Shown: positions 1 through 6,239, counted from the first letter of the stretch. The stretch: 9,074 nucleotides of DNA from Faecalibacterium sp. (GCA_020025795.1 JAHHRK010000063.1:1-9074); one strand, 5' to 3'. The notes: a model not told the origin generated them from the sequence alone. Program-made: numbers and translations.

Positions 1-40
1 TCTAACGTGTAAAAACTTTATGAAACATTTCTCGCAAACA

Positions 41-77
41 AAAAACGGGAACGCATTCGTCACGTTCCCGTTTTTTT
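41..77. terminator. Bidirectional intrinsic terminator of the metal-efflux operon
   Basis: A perfect 8-bp stem pairs 46-53 (CGGGAACG) with 63-70 (CGTTCCCG) around a 9-base loop. It is flanked by five A on the left and seven T on the right, so both strands read as a hairpin followed by a U-run. It lies just past the stop codon of the LytTR gene and so ends the minus-strand operon. The seven-T side would also stop plus-strand transcription entering from the left. Positions 1-40 hold nothing else I can recognise. Confidence 0.85.
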
Positions 78-80
78 ACT

Positions 81-791
81 TTATTCGGTTTCGGCATCAA
101 ACAAATGCAGGAAAATTTCCCGTGCTTCGGCGGCTCGCCCACGAGGAACCGGCACTTGGGCGCCGCTTTCCATAATAAACTCGCTGTCCGTCAGCTGCTG
201 CACCGCATCCAGATTGATCACATAACTGCGGTGCGGCTGATAGAACCGCCCTTTTGCCATCAAATCTGCCAATGCTTCCTTCAGCGGAACGCGCAGGGTA
301 ATACTGCGCACCATACTGCCATCTTTCAAATGGAAATGCAGGATATGGTCGGTACATTCCACATATTCCACGTCCCGATGTGCTACACGCACCAAGCCTT
401 CACGGGTGGAAACCACAAAAAACGGTCCCCGCCGGGTAAGCAAAAGCTGATCCAGCATAGCGAACAGCTGGCTTTCCGATACCGGCGGAATAAAATACTG
501 GGTAGCAGATACCCCAAAGGCATCCATTGCGTACTCCGGGCCTGCTGCCAGAAAAACAATAGCTGCTGTGCCGCCGGCATTGCGGATGGCCTGAGCGGCA
601 TCCAAACCGTTGGGGCGCGGCCCTTCCACCGACAAAAACACCAAATCACTTTTTAGCAGATTGTCCAGCTTTTTTTCCGTCGCGGAATGAATCTGCAGCT
701 GTTCCGAGCGACGAGTGAAATAATCCTGACACAAGGTCTGGATGGCGCGCCGCTGTGCGGCACTGGGTAAACACAAGGCAATGCGAAACAC
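81..791 (-). CDS. LytTR-family DNA-binding regulator with a degenerate (non-phosphorylatable) receiver domain
   Basis: This 236-residue protein has the AgrA/LytR response-regulator layout: a receiver-like domain (about 2-118) and a C-terminal LytTR DNA-binding domain (about 125-231). The LytTR domain is well kept, with VEYVECTDHILHFHL at 142-156 and the PHRSYVINLDAV core at 186-197. The receiver keeps its fold pattern (DLVFL at 49-53, PEYAMDAF at 85-92, PVSESQLF at 103-110) but not its chemistry. The N-terminal acidic pair is replaced by L-P-S (8-10), the phosphoacceptor Asp by Ser54, the switch Thr/Ser by Ala82, and the conserved Lys by Pro102. The start is GTG at 789-791, preceded by AAAGGGG ten bases upstream. 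It begins 27 bp after the ATPase stop, so it is probably the last gene of the metal operon. No partner histidine kinase is visible. Its DNA target is unknown. I infer control by dimerisation, a ligand or abundance rather than by phosphorylation. Confidence 0.88.
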   Translation of the reverse strand: MFRIALCLPSAAQRRAIQTLCQDYFTRRSEQLQIHSATEKKLDNLLKSDLVFLSVEGPRPNGLDAAQAIRNAGGTAAIVFLAAGPEYAMDAFGVSATQYFIPPVSESQLFAMLDQLLLTRRGPFFVVSTREGLVRVAHRDVEYVECTDHILHFHLKDGSMVRSITLRVPLKEALADLMAKGRFYQPHRSYVINLDAVQQLTDSEFIMESGAQVPVPRGRAAEAREIFLHLFDAETE

Positions 792-818
792 GAGCGGTGG
801 TCCCCTTTCTAAAAAAGT

Positions 819-2708
819 TTAGTGCAGTTTCTTTTCCAAATCCTTTGTATACAAAGCGCGTGTGGCATTCAGCACAGCAAGCACCATAATGCCCACGTCT
901 GAAAAAATGGCCACCCACATATTGGCCTTACCCAATGCAACCAGCACCAGGCAGGCAGCCTTAACCAGCAGTGCAAAGAAGATATTCTGGTACACGATTC
1001 GGGTGGTACGACGAGAAATCGCCATCGCCAGGCTCAGCTTGGCCGGGTCGTCGTCCATCAAAACGATGTCGGCGGCTTCGATGGCGGCATCGCTGCCCAG
1101 TGCACCCATTGCCACGCCAATATCTGCACGGCTCAAAACCGGGGCGTCGTTCACACCGTCGCCCACAAAAACAAGGTTTTCGCCCTTGCGCTTCTGAGCC
1201 AGCAATGCTTCGACGCGATCCACCTTATCGCCGGGCAACAGCTGGGCGCAAACTTCGTCCAGACCCAGGCGGCCAGCCACTTCATGTGCAGCAGCTTCGC
1301 TGTCACCCGTCAGCATAACGGTCTTATGCACACCGGCCTTTTTCAGGCTGCGAATAGCCTGTTCCGCGTGGGGCTTGACCATATCGCTGATCTGGATGCA
1401 ACCGGCGTACACGCCGTCCACTGCCACATATACCACGGTGCCAATCGGTTTTTCGGTTGTCGGAAGCTGGATGTTTTCACTTGCCATCAGGCGCGCATTG
1501 CCCACGGCAACGTGCTTGCCATCTACCAGCGCGGTAACGCCATGGCCGCCCTGCTCCTTTACTTCTGCCGCGCGGGACAAATCCAGTTCCGCCGGGCAGG
1601 CTGCGCACAGGCTGCGGCTGATGGGGTGGTTGGAATACTGTTCGGCCAGCGCTGCCGTTTCCAGCAGAGCTGCTTCGGTAAAGCCTTCGGCCGGATTAAC
1701 CTGAGACACCGAGAACTTACCTTCTGTCAACGTACCGGTCTTATCAAAGACCACCACGCCCGTGCGTGCCAAAGCCTCCAGATAGTTGGAGCCTTTGATC
1801 AGGATGCCGCGGGCACTGGCACCGCCGATACCGCCGAAAAAGCTCAGCGGAATCGAAATCACCAGCGCACAAGGGCAGCTGACGACCAGGAAGGACAGGG
1901 CACGATAAACCCAGCTGCCAACGGCAGGGTCACGACCCATAACAGCCAGCACCAGCGGCGGCAAAATCGCCAAAGCCAGCGCTGCATAACACACAGCCGG
2001 CGTATACACACGGGCAAAGCGCGTGATAAAGTTTTCGCTGCGCGCCTTTTTCATGCTGGAATTTTCCACCAGGTCCAAAATCTTGGCCACCGTAGAATCG
2101 CCAAACTCTTTCGTGGTACGGATTTCCAGCACGCCGGTCAAATTGACACAGCCGCTGATTACTTCATCGCCGTTATGCACATCACGCGGCAGGCTTTCAC
2201 CGGTCAGGGCAGCGGTATTCAGGGTAGAATCACCATTCAGCACCACGCCGTCAATGGGCACACGCTCACCGGGCTGAACCAGAATAACACTGCCCACGGC
2301 GACTTCGTCGGGGTTGGTTTCTTCCCAGGAGCCGTCCTCCTGGCGCATCCGGGCACTGTCCGGACGAATATCCATCAAATCCGAGATACTCTTGCGGCTT
2401 TTGCCCACCGCATAGCTTTCAAACAGTTCGCCAATGCGATAGAACAGCATAACTGCCACGGCTTCGGTATATTCGCCCAGCAGCCACGCACCGATGGTAG
2501 CAACCGCCATCAGGAAACATTCATCGAACGGCTGACGGTTCCGAACGCCTTTCCAGGCTTTCTTTAATGTGCCCCAGCCGACTACCAGATACGGCACCAG
2601 ATAGGCCGCTAGCCGCAGCCATCCCGGCAGAGGCAGCAACGTAATCAGAAGGATCAGCCCTGCCGCAATTAAAATTTCCTGCAGGGAACGCTTTTGCTTT
2701 TTTGTCAT
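819..2708 (-). CDS. cadA: Zn2+/Cd2+/Pb2+-type P1B ATPase lacking the N-terminal HMA domain (CadA/ZntA-like)
   Basis: This heavy-metal-exporting P-type ATPase of 629 residues sits in the cytoplasmic membrane and pumps metal out using ATP. Visible motifs in order are the actuator TGES (169-172), the metal-site CPC (278-280) followed by ISIPLSFFGGIGG, the phosphorylation site DKTGTLT with Asp322, the P1B His-Pro pair (361-362), TGDS (467-470) and GDGVNDAP (516-523). Near the C-terminus are Lys583 and Asp604 in membrane segments, in the positions that mark Zn/Cd ATPases. The ISIPLSFFGG stretch also fits Zn/Cd rather than Cu pumps. The protein starts almost directly with a membrane segment (about 11-28) and has no CxxC metal-binding domain, which is supplied by the gene just upstream. 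The ATG at 2706-2708 has AGGAGG six bases upstream. Zinc is the likeliest substrate, judging from the ArsR sensor, but cadmium or lead cannot be excluded. Confidence 0.94.
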   Translation of the reverse strand: MTKKQKRSLQEILIAAGLILLITLLPLPGWLRLAAYLVPYLVVGWGTLKKAWKGVRNRQPFDECFLMAVATIGAWLLGEYTEAVAVMLFYRIGELFESYAVGKSRKSISDLMDIRPDSARMRQEDGSWEETNPDEVAVGSVILVQPGERVPIDGVVLNGDSTLNTAALTGESLPRDVHNGDEVISGCVNLTGVLEIRTTKEFGDSTVAKILDLVENSSMKKARSENFITRFARVYTPAVCYAALALAILPPLVLAVMGRDPAVGSWVYRALSFLVVSCPCALVISIPLSFFGGIGGASARGILIKGSNYLEALARTGVVVFDKTGTLTEGKFSVSQVNPAEGFTEAALLETAALAEQYSNHPISRSLCAACPAELDLSRAAEVKEQGGHGVTALVDGKHVAVGNARLMASENIQLPTTEKPIGTVVYVAVDGVYAGCIQISDMVKPHAEQAIRSLKKAGVHKTVMLTGDSEAAAHEVAGRLGLDEVCAQLLPGDKVDRVEALLAQKRKGENLVFVGDGVNDAPVLSRADIGVAMGALGSDAAIEAADIVLMDDDPAKLSLAMAISRRTTRIVYQNIFFALLVKAACLVLVALGKANMWVAIFSDVGIMVLAVLNATRALYTKDLEKKLH

Positions 2709-2741
2709 GGGACGCCTCCTTTTGGTTATGGCGCAGTTGGC

Positions 2742-2963
2742 TTAGATACCGAAGATTTCGCAGTCATCTTCGACCTTTTTGCAGGCTGCCAGAACTTCCT
2801 GCATCACAGTGTGGGGCTGGGCACCTTCTGCAAAGGTGACCTGCATTTTCTGGGTCATGTAACTGACGGTTGCTTTTTCTACGCCGGAAACCTTGCCGGC
2901 AGCTTCTTCCATCTTTGCTGCACAGTTGGCGCAGTCTACTTCGATCTTATAGGTCTTTTTCAT
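2742..2963 (-). CDS. Free-standing HMA-domain metal-binding protein (metallochaperone-like)
   Basis: This 73-residue protein is a single heavy-metal-associated (HMA) domain with a ferredoxin-like fold. The metal site is DCANC at 10-14 (Cys11 and Cys14). Asp in front of the first Cys, and the sequence DCANCAAKMEEA, are typical of the N-terminal domains of Zn/Cd ATPases rather than the GMTCxxC of copper domains. A third Cys lies in an acidic tail (EDDCE, Cys68) and might add a ligand. The start is the ATG at 2961-2963, preceded by AAAGGAGA with 7-base spacing. A longer in-frame reading from 3023 would overlap arsR and has no comparable site. It lies 16 bp after arsR and 33 bp before the ATPase, so it probably does in trans what the ATPase's missing N-terminal domain would do. 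Direct delivery of metal to the pump is an inference. Confidence 0.92.
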   Translation of the reverse strand: MKKTYKIEVDCANCAAKMEEAAGKVSGVEKATVSYMTQKMQVTFAEGAQPHTVMQEVLAACKKVEDDCEIFGI

Positions 2964-2979
2964 CGTAAAATCTCCTTTG

Positions 2980-3306
2980 TCAGTTTGTATGGGGAATATT
3001 TTCTTCAACGTGTTCCATGCCAAGGGCTAAAATCGAGCGCACATGGTCATCATCTAAGGTGTAAAACACCGATTTGCCTTCGCGTCGCGCACGCACCAGG
3101 CGCGCATTCTTTAACACACGCAGCTGATGGCTGACCGCGCTCTGCGTCATGCCCAGCGCCTCGGCAAGCTGCTGTACACACAGCTCGCCATCGGACATCC
3201 GATACAAAAGCCGCAGCCGGGTTTCATCACCAAAAATGTGGAATGCATCCGCCAGTGCACGCAGGGTTTCAGCACCGGGCATAGGAGAATTTTTTTCTCT
3301 TTGCAT
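2980..3306 (-). CDS. ArsR/SmtB-family metal-sensing repressor (zinc-type alpha-5 site)
   Basis: This is a winged-helix dimeric repressor of the ArsR/SmtB family, 108 residues from the preferred start at 3304-3306. The recognition helix is in LGMTQSAVSHQLRVLKNA, and the wing is REGKSVFYTL. Numbering from this Met, the C-terminal helix carries Asp86, His88, His99 and Glu102, the exact D-x-H(10)H-x-x-E spacing of the SmtB/CzrA alpha-5 zinc site. The ELCV motif (Cys43) of the alpha-3N site is present, but the Asp usual a few residues later is Gln. This favours zinc sensing at alpha-5. An upstream ATG at 3313-3315 would add three residues, but it directly abuts the AGGAGG, leaving no spacer. The ATG at 3306 has a 9-base spacer. 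It is the first gene of the operon and overlooks a palindromic operator, so it should repress its own operon until metal binds. Confidence 0.94.
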   Translation of the reverse strand: MQREKNSPMPGAETLRALADAFHIFGDETRLRLLYRMSDGELCVQQLAEALGMTQSAVSHQLRVLKNARLVRARREGKSVFYTLDDDHVRSILALGMEHVEENIPHTN

Positions 3307-3315
3307 TTCGGACAT

Positions 3316-3321
3316 CCTCCT
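3316..3321 (-). promoter_or_regulatory. Shine-Dalgarno site that decides the arsR start
   Basis: AGGAGG on the minus strand lies immediately next to an ATG (3313-3315) and nine bases before the next in-frame ATG (3304-3306). A ribosome cannot use a site with no spacer, so the second ATG is preferred. Confidence 0.75.
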
Positions 3322-3325
3322 TTTT

Positions 3326-3352
3326 CATATGAACGTTTGTTCATATGTTCAT
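3326..3352. promoter_or_regulatory. Probable ArsR/SmtB operator (9-4-9 palindrome plus a third half-site)
   Basis: CATATGAAC (3326-3334) and GTTCATATG (3339-3347) are perfect inverted repeats separated by four bases. This resembles the TGAAC/GTTCA inverted repeats bound by SmtB-type repressors. A further GTTCAT at 3347-3352 repeats the right half-site with an 8-bp period and runs into the -10 box. The palindrome covers the expected transcription start, so a bound dimer would block polymerase. That this protein binds here is inferred from position and family. Confidence 0.8.
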
Positions 3353-3379
3353 TATATTCCGGAGATTTTCCCTTGTCAA
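3351..3379 (-). promoter_or_regulatory. Consensus sigma-A promoter of the metal-efflux operon
   Basis: On the minus strand, TTGACA (3374-3379) and TATAAT (3351-3356) are separated by exactly 17 bp, so both boxes match the consensus perfectly. The start site should be near 3344, inside the palindromic operator, giving a leader of about 38 bases to the arsR start. Such a strong promoter fits a gene set kept off by a tight repressor. Confidence 0.88.
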
Positions 3380-3462
3380 CGAATCCTAAAAATTGCCATC
3401 AGGTTGCATTTCTCACCCTTGGAGAAATCGCCTGTCCACTGCGGTTTTGTGTCGCAAAAAGC

Positions 3463-3491
3463 TTGTTTCTGCGGCTAAAATAGCGTATACT
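3463..3491 (+). promoter_or_regulatory. Probable sigma-A promoter of the sufC-sufB operon
   Basis: TTGTTT (3463-3468) and TATACT (3486-3491) are separated by 17 bp. The start would be near 3498, giving a leader of about 68 bases before sufC. The stretch between this promoter and the divergent arsR promoter (3380-3462) holds one 7-bp inverted repeat (ATTTCTC at 3408-3414, GAGAAAT at 3422-3428). It could be an operator, but nothing ties it to a known regulator. Confidence 0.65.
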
Positions 3492-3508
3492 AGAAGAAGT
3501 CTTGTGTT

Positions 3509-3536
3509 GCAGAAACTCTGCTGGGGCCACGCCCCA
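3509..3536 (+). promoter_or_regulatory. Two adjacent hairpins in the sufC leader
   Basis: GCAGA-AAC-TCTGC (3509-3521) is followed without a gap by TGGGGC-CAC-GCCCCA (3522-3536), so the leader RNA could form two stacked stem-loops ending 14 bases before the ribosome binding site. No U-run follows, so this is not an intrinsic terminator. It may affect mRNA stability or translation. It does not match a riboswitch that I recognise. Confidence 0.45.
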
Positions 3537-3565
3537 TAACAGGAATAAATGGGAGGGTATGTTCC

Positions 3566-4300
3566 ATGCTGGAATTACAACATGTTGGCTTCGTCGCAGA
3601 AGATCAGAAAGAGATTCTGCACGATGTTTCTTTAAAAATTGACGATCGCTTCGTGGCCATCACCGGCCCGAACGGCGGCGGTAAATCTACACTTGCTAAA
3701 CTGATTATGGGCATCGAAAAGCCCACCTCCGGCCGCATCCTGCTGGACGGCGAGGATATTACTGATCTTTCCATCACCGATCGTGCAAACAAAGGCGTTA
3801 CCTACGCTTTTCAGCAGCCTGTCCGCTTTAAGGGCCTGCGCGTAAAGGATCTGCTCAAGCTGGCCGGCGGCAAGACCACTACCATGGCCGAAGCCTGCAA
3901 TATGCTGAGCGAAGTGGGCCTGTGTGCCCGTGACTATATCGACCGTGAGCTGAACGACACCCTGTCCGGCGGCGAGCTGAAGCGTATCGAGATCGCTATG
4001 GCACTGGCTCGCGGCACCAAGCTGACCGTGTTCGATGAGCCGGAAGCCGGTATCGACCTGTGGAGCTTCCAGAATCTGATCCGTGTTTTTGAAAAGATGC
4101 ACGAGCAGACCAAGGGCACGATTTTGATTATCAGCCACCAGGAGCGCATCCTGAACATTGCCGACAAGATCATCTACGTAAAGGCTGGTCAGGTAGACAA
4201 GTACGGTCCTCGTGAAGAAATCCTGCCCGGTCTGCTGGGCAATGGCCGCCCCTGCAAGGGCATGGAGCGCAGCATGGACTGCGCAAAGGAGGTGCATTGA
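3566..4300 (+). CDS. sufC: SufC-type Fe-S cluster assembly ATPase
   Basis: This cytoplasmic ABC ATPase of 244 residues works with SufB-type scaffolds in iron-sulfur cluster assembly, not in transport. It has Walker A GPNGGGKS (34-41), Q-loop Gln83 in AFQQP, signature LSGGELKR (133-140), Walker B VFDEP with the SufC-characteristic EAGID (155-164), and the switch His191 in ISHQ. SufC proteins are usually about 245-260 residues, so it is full length. The C-terminal tail has two Cys (230 and 239), in the last 15 residues. The start ATG is preceded by GGGAGGG eight bases upstream. It is followed one base after its stop by the sufB-like gene. With no cysteine desulfurase or SufU nearby, the pair resembles the minimal SufCB (SMS) arrangement known from archaea and anaerobic bacteria. 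Any special role for the tail Cys is a guess. Confidence 0.93.
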   Translation: MLELQHVGFVAEDQKEILHDVSLKIDDRFVAITGPNGGGKSTLAKLIMGIEKPTSGRILLDGEDITDLSITDRANKGVTYAFQQPVRFKGLRVKDLLKLAGGKTTTMAEACNMLSEVGLCARDYIDRELNDTLSGGELKRIEIAMALARGTKLTVFDEPEAGIDLWSFQNLIRVFEKMHEQTKGTILIISHQERILNIADKIIYVKAGQVDKYGPREEILPGLLGNGRPCKGMERSMDCAKEVH

Positions 4301-4301
4301 T

Positions 4302-5228
4302 ATGGTAGATCTGTTCAAGACTGACCTGCTGCATCAGGTCGCCGATCTGGACGCCCTGCCGGTAGGTGCTTACAGCATCCGTGCCAACGGACAAAGCGCC
4401 AAGCTGAACTCCACCGCTCACATCCAGATTACTCCCAAAACGGATAAGCCCGGTATCGACATTCATGTGGCACCCGGCACCAAAAATGAGAGCATGCACA
4501 TTCCGGTCATCATCAGCGAGACCGGCATCAAGGACTGCGTTTACAACGACTTCTTCATCGGTCCTGACTGCGACATCACCATCATCGCTGGCTGCGGCAT
4601 CCACAACTGCGGCAACCAGGACAGCGCCCATGACGGCATCCACTCTTTCTTCATCGGTGAAAACAGCAAAGTCCGCTATGTGGAAAAGCACTACGGCGAG
4701 CGCGACGCCGACGTATCCGGCAAGCAGCTGATGAACCCCACCACCATCATCAATCTGGGCAAGAACGCCTCTATGGATATGGAGACCACCCAGATTTCCG
4801 GTATTGATGACACCACCCGCCGTACCTCTGCCGTTTTGGCAGAAGGCGCCAGCCTGGTCGTCCATGAAAAAATCATGACCACCGGCGAGCAGCGTGCGAT
4901 CACGGATTTCGTAGCCGATTTGAACGGCGCAAACAGCAGCTGCAACATCGTCAGCCGCAGCGTGGCCAAGGACAGCAGCCATCAGGACTTCACCAGCCGC
5001 CTGAACGGCAATGCACCCTGTGCAGGCCACACCGAATGTGATGCCATTATCATGGACAAGGCAAGCGTTCTGGCCAGCCCCCAGCTGACCGCTAACAACG
5101 TGGATGCAAGCCTGATCCACGAAGCCGCCATCGGTAAGATCGCAGGCGAACAGCTGATTAAGCTGATGAGCCTGGGCCTGACCGAGCAGGAAGCGGAAGA
5201 ACAGATCGTCAACGGCTTCCTGAAATAA
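4302..5228 (+). CDS. sufB: SufB/SufD-family Fe-S cluster scaffold (short, SmsB-like)
   Basis: This 308-residue protein of the SufB/SufD beta-helix family is clearly shorter than classical SufB (about 470-495). It lacks the long N-terminal region and resembles the scaffold of minimal SufCB systems. The C-terminal hallmark IHEAAIGKIAGEQLIKLMSLGL is at 272-293, ending in the typical IVNGFL. ECDAIIM (Cys246) lines up by motif with the E. coli SufB active Cys region (QCDSML), and His273-Glu274 with its essential HE pair. Other Cys are at 79, 90, 98 and 103 (GCGIHNCG, 97-104), 214 and 240, which is rich for the family. The start ATG at 4302-4304 has AAAGGAGG nine bases upstream. An upstream ATG at 4212 in this frame lies inside sufC and is unlikely. 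It would form the cluster-building complex with SufC. Whether it is closer to SufB or SufD needs a phylogeny. Confidence 0.88.
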   Translation: MVDLFKTDLLHQVADLDALPVGAYSIRANGQSAKLNSTAHIQITPKTDKPGIDIHVAPGTKNESMHIPVIISETGIKDCVYNDFFIGPDCDITIIAGCGIHNCGNQDSAHDGIHSFFIGENSKVRYVEKHYGERDADVSGKQLMNPTTIINLGKNASMDMETTQISGIDDTTRRTSAVLAEGASLVVHEKIMTTGEQRAITDFVADLNGANSSCNIVSRSVAKDSSHQDFTSRLNGNAPCAGHTECDAIIMDKASVLASPQLTANNVDASLIHEAAIGKIAGEQLIKLMSLGLTEQEAEEQIVNGFLK

Positions 5229-5246
5229 GCGTTTCCCACACAAACA

Positions 5247-5288
5247 AAAAAATCCGCAGCCCATAACCAAACGGGCTGCGGATTTTTA
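5247..5288. terminator. Bidirectional terminator between sufB and the DUF1294 gene
   Basis: TCCGCAGCCC (5253-5262) pairs perfectly with GGGCTGCGGA (5273-5282) around a 10-base loop. A-runs on the left and T-runs on the right extend the stem and provide U-tracts on both strands. It ends the plus-strand suf operon 18 bases after its stop, and the minus-strand PAP2-DUF1294 operon directly after its stop. Confidence 0.92.
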
Positions 5289-5290
5289 TT

Positions 5291-5584
5291 TTAGTAAAGC
5301 GTCAGCAGATTGGTCTGCACCAGCAGCACAAATACCACGATTTCAGCAATCAGAATCGCCGGTACACCCCAGGCAAACTTCTTTTTTCTGGTCTTGTGGT
5401 GGAACACGCCCATGCCCAAAAGGGCTCCCACGCCACCGCCCAGTGCGGCTGCCATCAGCAGGCGGCTCTCCGGGATACGCCATTCATCACGCTTGGCGCG
5501 GTGCTTGTCCACACCGTACAGACCAAAGGAATACAGGTTCAGCAGCAGCAGAACCTTCCACAACAAACTCAAGCTCAAATGCAT
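5291..5584 (-). CDS. DUF1294 family small membrane protein
   Basis: This 97-residue protein of family DUF1294 has unknown function. The family pattern is clear: YGVDKHRAKRDEWRIPE (23-39), then LGGGVGALLGM (48-58) and FHHKTRKKKF (61-70). There are two or three hydrophobic segments: 5-22, a Gly-rich one at about 42-60, and 72-94. This suggests an inner-membrane protein with a basic loop. The start ATG at 5582-5584 shares its A with the TAA stop of the PAP2 gene, a one-base overlap that points to translational coupling. GGAG lies about eight bases upstream, inside the end of that gene. A longer reading upstream to 5650 has no support. Its function cannot be given. Pairing with a lipid-phosphate phosphatase may hint at a role in the cell envelope. 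Confidence 0.9.
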   Translation of the reverse strand: MHLSLSLLWKVLLLLNLYSFGLYGVDKHRAKRDEWRIPESRLLMAAALGGGVGALLGMGVFHHKTRKKKFAWGVPAILIAEIVVFVLLVQTNLLTLY

Positions 5585-6225
5585 TATGCTCGCTCCTTTT
5601 TTCGGAAATAAAAAATAAAGTACCAGGGAATCACCATGGCAAGTCCCCACGCCACATCAATAATCGAGTGCTGTTTTGTGAAAACGGTAGAGGCACAAAT
5701 CAGCAGCGCCCAGCCCCAGGCCAGCCATTTCAGCCAGGGACGATCCTTCGCCAGCTTGCTGTTGCTGATGCACAAAGCCATGCATCCGCTGGACTGGCAA
5801 TGAATGGACGGGCACACGTTGGTGGGCGAATCGGCACGCCACAAAAGCGACATCACAAATGTACCCAAATTTTCGCGTCCCAGCGTGGACAGGTCCGGCC
5901 GCAGCGCCAATCCATTGGGAAACAGCATATACCAAATCAGGCAAAAGGTCATGCCGGAAAACATACACAAACACAGCCGCCGATAGTTTGTGGTATCGTT
6001 CCACCATAACAGTGCCAGCACACCGGCCAGCAATAAAAACCAGCTGCAATACGGCAAAAAGAACCACTCGCAAAATGGGATTACATCGTCCAGCGGAGAC
6101 CAGATGAGGTACTTGGGCGTAGTAATCAGATGGTCCAGCGTGAAAAACCAGACCAGATACAAAACCCAGTACAGCTGATACCACAGATACGGGCGCAGCT
6201 GAAGGGGATGTTTTTTCGTCAGCAT
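5584..6225 (-). CDS. PAP2-type membrane phosphatase / phosphotransferase
   Basis: This 213-residue polytopic membrane protein of the PAP2 (phosphatidic-acid phosphatase type 2) superfamily has about six hydrophobic segments (near 14-34, 55-75, 84-102, 140-155, 164-182 and 188-207). The active-site motifs are FPNGLALRP (102-110, Arg109), CPSIHC (138-143, His142) and STVFTKQHSIID (179-190, catalytic His186 and Asp190). The usual Lys of the first motif is not at its place, and Lys184 stands where the third motif usually has Arg, as in the inositol-phosphotransferase-like branch. It probably acts on lipid phosphates or diphosphates, but the substrate is unknown. The start ATG at 6223-6225 has AAAGGA about nine bases upstream. 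A longer reading to 6366 runs through the promoter and is rejected. It is the first gene of a two-gene operon with DUF1294. Confidence 0.87.
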   Translation of the reverse strand: MLTKKHPLQLRPYLWYQLYWVLYLVWFFTLDHLITTPKYLIWSPLDDVIPFCEWFFLPYCSWFLLLAGVLALLWWNDTTNYRRLCLCMFSGMTFCLIWYMLFPNGLALRPDLSTLGRENLGTFVMSLLWRADSPTNVCPSIHCQSSGCMALCISNSKLAKDRPWLKWLAWGWALLICASTVFTKQHSIIDVAWGLAMVIPWYFIFYFRKKERA

Positions 6226-6239
6226 AAAATTTTTCCTTT

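Noticed and set aside
1284..2567. 427-codon plus-strand open frame antisense to the metal ATPase
   Set aside because: It lies wholly inside the ATPase gene, whose motifs are all intact. Its translation has no recognisable domain and no proper ribosome binding site.
3509..3536. Reading the sufC leader hairpins as an intrinsic terminator or known riboswitch
   Set aside because: There is no U-run after the stems, and no known riboswitch core is visible.
4170..5270. 366-codon minus-strand open frame antisense to sufB
   Set aside because: It is opposite a conserved gene, crosses into the terminator and gives a low-complexity Ala/Gly/Val translation with no family resemblance.
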